DNA of 64,000 nt from Rhizophagus sp. LPA8_4_AMF. Its lineage: Eukaryota; Glomeromycota; Glomeromycetes; Glomerales; Glomeraceae. Positions within the stretch are counted from its first letter, which is position 1. Each line of letters opens with the position of its first letter. The notes beneath the pieces are model-generated. The model worked only from the letters and a program-made list of their open reading frames with translations, searched no databases and was not told the origin of the DNA. A program made the translations under genes and the position numbers. The stretch covers positions 1-64,000 of the forward strand of contig JADRCO010000034.1 in the NCBI GenBank assembly GCA_021464525.1, read 5' to 3'. Positions 56,551 through 64,000 of the stretch are shown in pieces.

Positions 56551-56650
56551 GTGCAATTGGCTAAATTATTTTCCGTTTGCCGAATAAAATTGTTATAAAT
56601 ACTACTTAAATTTCCTTTTACCTTTTGACAGAAATATTTCACATCACAAA
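56551..56650 (+). promoter_or_regulatory. conserved upstream block of array copy B
   Basis: It contains TTGGCTAAATTATTTTCCGT then TTGCCGAATAAA, and TTTACCTTTTGACAG. It lies 30-130 bp before the ATG. Confidence 0.55.
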
Positions 56651-56677
56651 CGGTTTTCTAATAATTTATTCTAAAAA

Positions 56678-58988
56678 ATGACTAACTATTATTGGATTAT
56701 AGCTCAACATTCTGGAAAAGTTCTTGAAGTTGAACATGCTTCTATTTTTCAAGGTGCTAAAATCATCCAAGCTTCTAAGAAATTCGATCATGACCCTACT
56801 GTAAAGTGCTTAATCTAATACATTAATAAAAATGGTGTGATTATTGATTATTAACTGGCTTTTTCCCTTTATGTTAACATGTTTAGGTTGATGCGCAACT
56901 CTGGTATTTTAATGGAGCATTTATAACCAACAAAAGAACTGGTTTCGTGTTCGATGTTGCTGGGGGTAAATAACAGATACGATTTAATTATTTGAAATCA
57001 AAATTTCTAACCTCTAAATCCAATTCTTTTTTATTTTTTACTAAACAAGCGAAATATGAAAATCGTGAGTATTCAGTTAAGTTTCGTAAAATATTATTAT
57101 AATAAATCTTCGATTGACATTTTCAATATTTAAAAAGGTACACGAATTATTCAATTCGTAAGATATGCCGAATCTTGCGCCGCTCAAGAATGGGAATACA
57201 ACTATGAAGACAAAACTATCAGTTTGAAACATAATCGAAAATTTGTTCTTGATGTTTTGGTAAAATGCTATTGAAATTACTTGAAATATTAGAGATGGTA
57301 ATAATATTAATTTTAAATTTCATCTATTTTTACAGGATGCAAAAAAAGATAACAATGCCTCAATAGTCCTGTTCGAAAAGCATGGTCGCGAGAATCAACA
57401 ATTCATTTTACAAAAGTGGAATGATGGTTCAGAGATCATTGAAAACGCAGCAAAAAGCATTATTGACAATTTTAAATTTTTACCAAAATTATCACAAAAT
57501 TTCCTTGAAATTTTAAATGATGACGAATATTATGATGTTAATATTGAAGTTGGTAATAACCCTCATGTAAAAACATATCACGCTCATATGGTTATTTTAA
57601 ATTTCCGTTCTCCTTACCTGCGAAGAAAGTTCTCAACTAGTAAAAAAAGTAATGATGGAAATTTGGCACGTATTGAACTACCTAATATTTTACCAGAAAT
57701 TTTTGAGATAATTTTTAGGTAAAAACAAATTGAATTAAGATACATACTATTATTAATTTATTTTTATCATTATATCTTTAATCTTAAAATATTGTATTTT
57801 TTATTTTTTAGATACATTTATGGGGGAAAACTTTCTTTAAAAGAAATTGATCCACCAGATATAATTAAATTACTAGTTGCCGCTAATGAACTAATTCTTC
57901 AGGAGTTGGTTACCTATATTCAATCCTTTTTAATTGAAAACAAAGCAAACTGGATGGAACAAAATTTTGATTTAATATATCAAACAAGCTATGAAAATGA
58001 TTCTTTCCTGGATCTTCAAAAATTTTGTAATGATTTAATATCAAATGAACCAGATAAGATATTTAATTTGCCAAATTTCGCTTTAATTCCAGAAAAACTT
58101 TTGATTTCAATTATTCAAGATGATAATCTTCAAATGAGCGAAGTTCAAGTTTGGGAGCAAATACTTAAATGGGGAATTGCTCAAAATTCAGCAGAACTCC
58201 CCTCTAACTTTAAAGATTATTCAAAAAAAGATTTTAATATATTGAGGAGCACCTTAAAACAATGCATCCCATTTATTAGATTTTACAATTTAACTACTAA
58301 AGAATTTGCGCATAAAGTACATCCTTATAAAAAGGTTTTACCAAAAGAATTATATGAAAATTTATTATTAAGTCTTTTGGATCCTGATAGTAAGAAAGTT
58401 GAATCAAAACCTCGTATAACTCGATATATTGGTTCAAGAAATGTTGATTCTAATATTATTACATCTCAACACGTTGAATTAATCTCAAAATGGGTTGATA
58501 GATTAGAGATTACTGACAAGTTAACTTCTCCATACGATTTCAAATTATTATTTCGTGGATCCCGTGATGGATTTTATCCTGATAAGTTTCATGAAATTTG
58601 TGATTTTCATTCTCGCACTGTAGTCATTGCTAAAGTGAAAGGTAGTACCGAAATTCTTGGAGGATATAATCCGATTGCATGGAAATCTGTTGATAGATAT
58701 AGTAATACTAAAGGTAGTTTTATATTTTCTCTTAATAACAACAACTTAAATGAAAATTATATTTTAAGTCGTATAGTAGATAATCTCCATGCTATAGATA
58801 ATAGATCTTACTATGGTCCATCATTCGGTAATAGAGACCTCATTATATGGGGATTAGATATTAATACACTCAGTACTAATTATTGTTATGCTTGTAAAAA
58901 TTCTTATGAAAAATCGATTAGAGAAACTGAAGATAGATTTTCCATTGATGAATATGAAGTATTTCAATTGATGAAAATTTATTCATAA
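56678..58988 (+). CDS. array copy B: beta-trefoil - BTB - BACK - TLDc protein, 632 aa
   Basis: Six exons with the same sizes and phases as copy A: 56678-56800, 56887-56965, 57050-57064 (15 nt), 57138-57259, 57336-57718 and 57812-58988. The trefoil is the most diverged of the array in repeat 1 (KVLEVEHASIFQGAKIIQAS) but keeps AQLWYFNGAF, AQEWEYNYEDKT and QQFILQKWNDGS. In BTB, YYDVNIEVGNNPHVKTYHAH is present. TLDc has FKLLFRGSRDGF, ILGGYNPIAW and SYYGPSFGNRDLIIWGLD. The frame is open throughout. Its downstream spacer is duplicated after copy C, so B and C arose by unequal crossing-over or tandem duplication of a 3.25-kb unit. The role is inferred as for copy A. Confidence 0.87.
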
Positions 58989-59119
58989 ATTTTTATACGC
59001 AAGGAATATATAAATTATTTAATTGTCCGAATGAAAATGCAAAAATACTTAATTATGATTTTTAATTTTTTTGGGCAACATATCTATATATTTCTTTTCC
59101 ATTTGAAGATTTCTGTTCT

Positions 59120-59800
59120 CACAGAGACCACAAAATTTTCATTTATCATTTCGGTATATGTTGAGACGCAATCACGTTTTAAATCTTACATTTTTCATCA
59201 ATAAAATTTTGACAATAATAAATCAATAAAATTTTCTGGATTTAATGAGTAGATTTATATGCTTAAAACCTAAAGCCAAATAGGCAATGATTTTTCTGGA
59301 AAAACTTTGATAGAGCATATTTTATAAAGCTTTATTCTTTTTTTTTTTTTTAAAAAAAAAAATGTACATATAATCAAAACATCCTGATTTCATAATAAAA
59401 AATAAATTTCGATAAAATTATATCAAATATCATTTAAAAAACAAAAATTTTGAAACTCGATTTTTCGTTATTTAAAAAATTCTTTAGACCGAATTTATTA
59501 AATAATGCCAGCTAGCAGTACATAGTTAGCTCAGTCATCATAGTTTTATCGAAACATCATTTGCATGCGAATGAAATTAATTAATCGGATAAGACCATTT
59601 TTATTCAACGTCTGAGTTAATTCAAACGGTTATTTTTAACTAAAATTGAAGTAATCTTACGAAGGATATTTAAAATCGAGCGTGGTTTTATCAGGATTAA
59701 CAGATCTTTGAAATGTTTCTAATCAGTTGTAATGAACATTCATCATATGTTTGTTCAATTAACTCTTATTTTTTGTGCAATAGTGATCAACACAACGTGT
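59120..59800. repeat. duplicated spacer unit (B/C), related to 55865-56100 and 62395-62990
   Basis: GAGACGCAATCACGTTTTAA, CAATAAAATTTTCTGG then ATTTAAT, and AAACCTAAA...CAAATAGGCAATG occur in the same order at 59160-59300 and 62408-62545. The first words also recur near 55870. T(n)A(n) hairpins lie inside both later copies (59340-59363 and 62571-62588). Confidence 0.75.
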
Positions 59801-59803
59801 GAC

Positions 59804-59912
59804 TTGTACAATTGGTTAAATGATTTTCCGTTTGCTGCAATAAAATAATTTTACTCGGTAACAAAATTTGAAAATTTGTGATTTTTCCCTTTACCTTTTA
59901 GCAGCAACTATC
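59804..59912 (+). promoter_or_regulatory. conserved upstream block of array copy C
   Basis: It contains TTGGTTAAATGATTTTCCGT then TTGCTGCAATAAA, ACTCGGTA and TTTACCTTTTAGCAGCAACT. It lies 20-130 bp before the ATG. Confidence 0.55.
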
Positions 59913-59931
59913 TATTGAGTTTATCTAAAAA

Positions 59932-62328
59932 ATGACTAATTATTATTGGATTATAGCCCAACATTCTGGGAAGGTACTTGAAGTTAAAGATGGCTCTTTA
60001 TGTAGTCTTGTTGAAATTGTCCAAAATACTAAAAAATCTGAGCTTGACCCCAATGTAAAGTATTGCATAATATTCTAATAAAATAATGTATTATAGCGTA
60101 ACTATAATCTATTAATTGATTTATTTCTTTCATCTATGTTTAGGTTGACATGCAACTCTGGTATTTTAATGGTGGATTTATTACGAACAAAAGAACTGGT
60201 CTTGTGATTGACGTCGCCGGAGGTAAGTAATATGATTCAATTATTGAAATCAAGTATTTGCTGGATTATGTCATGTTATGGTTCAAGCATATTTACGAAA
60301 AGAGAAAGGTTCAGGTTGATAAAATCTTAAATATTTGGAGGAGCTTACCAGTTCTAATTTCTAAATCAAAAAATTTTCTTCCTGATTAATTAAGGGAAAT
60401 TTGAGGAATGTGAGTAATTATGTTTAATAAATATCATATTTGTTTTTTCTAATTCCACATTTGACGTATTTCAATTTTCATAAGGGACGAAAATTGTTCA
60501 AGACCAAAAGCATGCTGAACTTTCTCACAGTCAAGAATGGGAATACAACTATGCAAACAATTCTATCGGTTTGAAATGTAATCGAAACTTTGTCCTCGAT
60601 GTTTCGGTAAAATGCAATTTAGATTGCTTTACTTAATATATTTGAGATCGTAATAATCATACTAATTTTTCTTAAAACTTGTGTTTTGACAGGGAGCAAA
60701 ACATGATGATCTTACACCACTCATTTTGCATAATAAGCATGGTGGCAAGAGTCAACGATTCAATTTACAAAAGTGGGATGATGGTTCAGCAGTTGTTGAA
60801 GATGCAGTAACGAACATTATTGACAATTTTAAATTTTTGCCAAAATTATCACAAAATTTCCTTGAAATTTTGGATGATGACGAATGTTATGACGTTATTA
60901 TTGAAGTTGGTAGTAATCCTCATATAAAAACATTTCACGCTCATATGATTATTTTAAATTACCGTTCTCCTTACCTACGAAGAAAGTTGTCAACTAACAA
61001 AAAAAATAATGATGGAACATTGGCACGTATTGAACTAGCCAATATTTTACCAGAAATTTTTGAGATAATTTTAAGGTAAAAACTAGTTAAGATACACATT
61101 ATTAATTTTTTTTAATATTTTTAATTGTACTTCTATTTTTTTTAGATACATTTATGGCGGAAAACTTTCTTTAAAAGAATGTGATACGTCAAATATAATT
61201 AAATTGCTAGTTGCCGCTAATGAACTAAGTCTTCAGGAGTTAGTTACCTATATTCAATCCTTTTTAATTGAAAACAAAGCAAACTGGATGGAACAAAATT
61301 CTAATTTGATATATCGAACAAGCTTTGAAGATGATTCTTTCTTGGATCTTCAACGATATTGTAATGATTTAATATCTAATGAACCTGATAAAATATTCAA
61401 ATCACAAGATTTCACTTCAATTCCAGAAAAACTTTTAATTACGGTTATCCAAAATGATAATCTTCAAATAAGCGAAGTTCAAGTTTGGGAGCATGTACTT
61501 AAATGGGGAGTTGCTCAAAATCGAGAACTTTCCTCTAAGAACCTTAAAGATTATAAAGATTATTTAAAAGAAGATTTTAATACTTTGAAGAATACCTTGA
61601 AACAATGTATCCCGTTTATTCGATTTTACAATTTAACTTCTGAAGAATTTGCATATAAAGTACATCCTTATAAAAAAGTTTTACCAAAAGAATTATATGA
61701 AAATTTATTATTGAGTTTTTTGGCTCCTAATAACAAGAAAGGTGAATCAAAACCACGTATATCTAGTAATATTGATTCAAGAAATATTGACTCAAATATT
61801 ATTACATCTCAACATGTCGAAACAATCTCAAAATGGGTCAATGGATTAGAAATTACTGATAAATTAACTTCCCCATATGAATTCAAATTATTATTTCGTG
61901 GATCTCGTGATGGATTTTATCCTGATAAGTTTCATGAATTTTGTGATCTTCAATCTCGTACTATAGTCGTTTCTAAAGTGAAAGGCAGTAATGAAATTCT
62001 TGGAGGATATAATCCGATTGCATGGAAATCTGTTGATAGATATAATAATACTAAAAGTAGTTTTATATTTTCTTTTAATAAGAACGACAGAAATGAAAAT
62101 TATGTTTTAAGCCGTGTAATTGATAATCGTCATGCTATAGATAATAGATCTTACTATGGTCCATCATTTGGTAATGGAGACCTTATTATATGGGGATTAG
62201 ATATTGATACATTTAATCATTATTGTTGTTCTTGTAAAAATTCTTATGAAAAATCGATTAGAGAAACTGAGGATAGATTTTCCGTTGAAGAATATGAAGT
62301 ATTTCAATTGATGAAGATTTATTCATAA
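59932..62328 (+). CDS. array copy C: beta-trefoil - BTB - BACK - TLDc protein, 634 aa
   Basis: Exons 59932-60054, 60144-60222, 60395-60409 (15 nt), 60485-60606, 60693-61075 and 61146-62328. The trefoil motifs are MQLWYFNGGF, SQEWEYNYANNS and QRFNLQKWDDGS. BTB has YDVIIEVGSNPHIKTFHAHM. BACK carries a few extra residues (LKDYKDYLKEDF). TLDc has FKLLFRGSRDGF, ILGGYNPIAW and SYYGPSFGNGDLIIWGLD. Intron 2 is 172 nt, about 90 nt longer than in copies A, B and D, because of an insertion between about 60254 and 60350. Spacing is 3254 bp from the B start and 3263 bp to the D start. The frame is open throughout and the role is inferred as for copy A. Confidence 0.87.
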
Positions 62329-63095
62329 ACCTTCTATCCAAAAAAAATGATAAAATTGCCATTTATTTATTTCTCACAATGACCAAAAATTTTTCATTCA
62401 TCATTTCTGAGACGCAATCACGTTTTAAATACTTCATTTTTCATCAATAAATTTTTGATAATAATAAATCAATAAAATTTTCTGGATTTAATAGATCATA
62501 AGAACTTTAAATGCTTAAAACCTAAAAAACAAATAGGCAATGGTATTTCTGGAATAACTTTCTTTGTTCATTTTTTTTTTAAAAAAAAGTATGTATAATC
62601 GAACATCCTGATTTCATTATGAATGATAAAATATACATTTCATAAATTCCCCGATAAAATTATACCAAAATACCATTTTTTTTAAAAAAAAAGAAATTTT
62701 GATACCCGATTTTTCGTTATTTAAAATTCTTTAGAACGAATTTATTAAATAATGCAACTGACAGTACATAGTTCTAACCTTGATATTCTTTTTCGATCAT
62801 CATAATTTTATCGAAACTTCAACGTCTGAGTAATTTAAACAGTTATTTTAACTAAAATTGAAGTAATCTTACAAAGGATATTTAAAATCGAGTGTGGTTT
62901 ATCGGGATTGGCATCACAAACAAACTTTCAAAATGTTTCTAATCAGTTGTAATGAACATGTTTGTTCAATTAACTATGTATTCTTTATTTTATATTATGC
63001 TCTCTTTTCGGATACGCCAAATTTCAACATTAAATGACGGGCTTTTTTCAGGAATATAGCACCAACCTTTACTTTCGATTATGATCAACGCGACG
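62329..63095. repeat. duplicated spacer unit (C/D)
   Basis: It is homologous to 59120-59800, including CTTTAGAxCGAATTTATTAA and ATAATGCxACTGACAGTACA-type words, and TTTCTAATCAGTTGTAATGA in both. A segment at about 62980-63060 is not matched in the B/C spacer. Confidence 0.65.
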
Positions 63096-63180
63096 TGTGA
63101 CGTGTAATTGGTTAAGTTTTCCGAATAAATATATGCTTTACTCGGTATCAGATTTTCCCTTTACCTTTTAGCAGACAACT
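63096..63180 (+). promoter_or_regulatory. conserved upstream block of array copy D (shortened)
   Basis: It contains GTAATTGGTTAAGTTTTCCG, ACTCGGTAT and TTTACCTTTTAGCAGACAAC. About 15 bases present in copies A-C are missing between TTAA and TTTTCCG. Confidence 0.5.
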
Positions 63181-63194
63181 TTCAATTCTGAAAA

Positions 63195-64000
63195 ATGACA
63201 AATTACTATTGGATTATAGCTAAACATTCTGGGAAAGTTCTTGAAGTTAAAGGCGGCTCTTTTTGTAGTTTTGTTGAGATTGTCCAATGTACTAAGAAAT
63301 CTGAGCTTGACCCTGCCGTAAAGTGTTGCATAATATTCTAATAAATATATAGTGTAATTATATTGTAATGCAATTATGATTTATTAATTGGTTGGCTTTT
63401 TTCTCTATGCTTAGGTTGATATGCAACTCTGGTATTTTAATGGTGGGTTTATGGTAAACAAAAGAACTGGTTTTGTGATTGATGTCGCCGAAGGTGAGTA
63501 ATAATATGGCTCAATTATTGAAATAAAAATCTAATTTCTAAAATCAAAAAAATTTTTTTTTCTTCGCTAACAAGGGAAATTCAAAAGTTGTGAGTACCGT
63601 AATTAATTATGTTTAGTAAAGTGTCATTATTGTTTCTCTAATTCAACATTTGATATATTTCGATTTTCATAAAGGGACGAAAATCGTTCAATATCCAAAG
63701 CATGCTGAACCTTCTCACGGTCAAGAATGGGAATACAACTATGAAGACAATTCCATCAGTTTGAAATTTAATCGTAATTTTGTTCTTGATGTTGCGGTAA
63801 AAATGCAATTTAAATTGTTTTACTTGATATTTAGGTCGTAATGATGCTAATTTTTCTTAAAACTTGCATTTTTACAGGGAGCAAAACATTCTGATCTTAC
63901 ACCACCCATTTTGCATGATAAGCATGGTGGCATGAGACAACGATTCACTTTGCAAAAATGGGATGTGGTCCAGTAGTTATTGAAAATGCAGTAACAAACA
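63195..64000 (+). pseudogene. array copy D: 5' part of a beta-trefoil - BTB - BACK - TLDc gene, apparently broken, cut by the window end
   Basis: Exons 63195-63317, 63415-63493, 63575-63589 (15 nt), 63675-63796 and 63878 onward match the sizes of copies A-C. The trefoil motifs are MQLWYFNGGF, GQEWEYNYEDNS and QRFTLQKWD. Just after the third Q-x-F motif the sequence is one nucleotide shorter than in A-C (about 63965), and the frame then meets TAG at 63974-63976, before BTB begins. This could be a dead copy or a base-calling error. The rest lies outside the window. Confidence 0.6.

Noticed and set aside
1-64000. tRNA, rRNA, CRISPR arrays, viral or LTR elements
   Set aside because: I looked for B-box GGTTCGAxxCC words with a matching A box, conserved rRNA blocks, regularly spaced direct repeats, and long terminal direct repeats or capsid/polymerase motifs. 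None was convincing.

Overview
The window looks like a piece of a nuclear genome from an arbuscular mycorrhizal fungus (Glomeromycotina, Rhizophagus-like). The DNA is very AT-rich and genes are sparse. Introns are short (about 60-175 nt) with GTAAGT-like donors and TTTAG or ATAG acceptors. The recognisable genes belong to families known to be greatly expanded in these fungi: BTB-BACK-TLDc, BTB-SPRY, Sel1-repeat and F-box/LRR proteins. No bacterial operon structure, CRISPR array, rRNA or tRNA gene was seen. The lineage call is inference from this family mix and was not tested by a search.

Layout. 1-6 kb: AT-rich sequence with a decayed F-box/LRR gene (minus) that carries a small inverted-repeat element. 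6-7.6 kb: an intact two-exon BTB-BACK-TLDc gene (minus). 8.3-12 kb: a lysine-rich C-terminal exon and a decayed, internally repeated coding region. 13-14.5 kb: a second, more diverged BTB-BACK-TLDc gene (plus). 15.6-19.3 kb: a small unknown protein, a MULE-like MITE with a 9-bp target duplication, and a Cys-rich protein with three near-identical zinc-ribbon-like repeats. 24-26 kb: a five-exon membrane-anchored UDP-glycosyltransferase. 27.2-28 kb: a secreted, probably GPI-anchored protein of unknown family. 29-32.4 kb: a BTB-SPRY pseudogene beside its intact relative. 33.9-35.8 kb: a Sel1 protein with 12 repeats. 39.5-39.9 kb: a short protein with an HMG-box-like start. 40-42.5 kb: nested mobile elements and structured palindromes. 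42.8-44.3 kb: an intact F-box/LRR gene.

The most notable region is 47.7-64 kb. It is a head-to-tail array of four paralogues, each coding for an N-terminal ricin-B-like beta-trefoil (lectin-fold) domain joined to BTB, BACK and TLDc domains. All four share the same splice pattern, including a 15-nt microexon inside the trefoil. The first two copies are separated by about 6.7 kb filled with transposon debris, which includes the fossil 3' end of a further copy. The last three follow each other at 3.25 kb spacing. The fourth runs off the window and already appears broken. The two plain BTB-BACK-TLDc genes at 6 and 13 kb have the same BTB/BACK intron but lack the trefoil, so the array looks like a lineage in which a sugar-binding-type fold was added to a probable Cullin-3 adaptor or TLDc protein.

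The window therefore mixes probable ubiquitin-ligase adaptors (BTB, F-box), scaffold repeats (Sel1), a cell-surface protein and a glycosyltransferase in a transposon-rich background. The genes show no common pathway beyond family expansion by local duplication.
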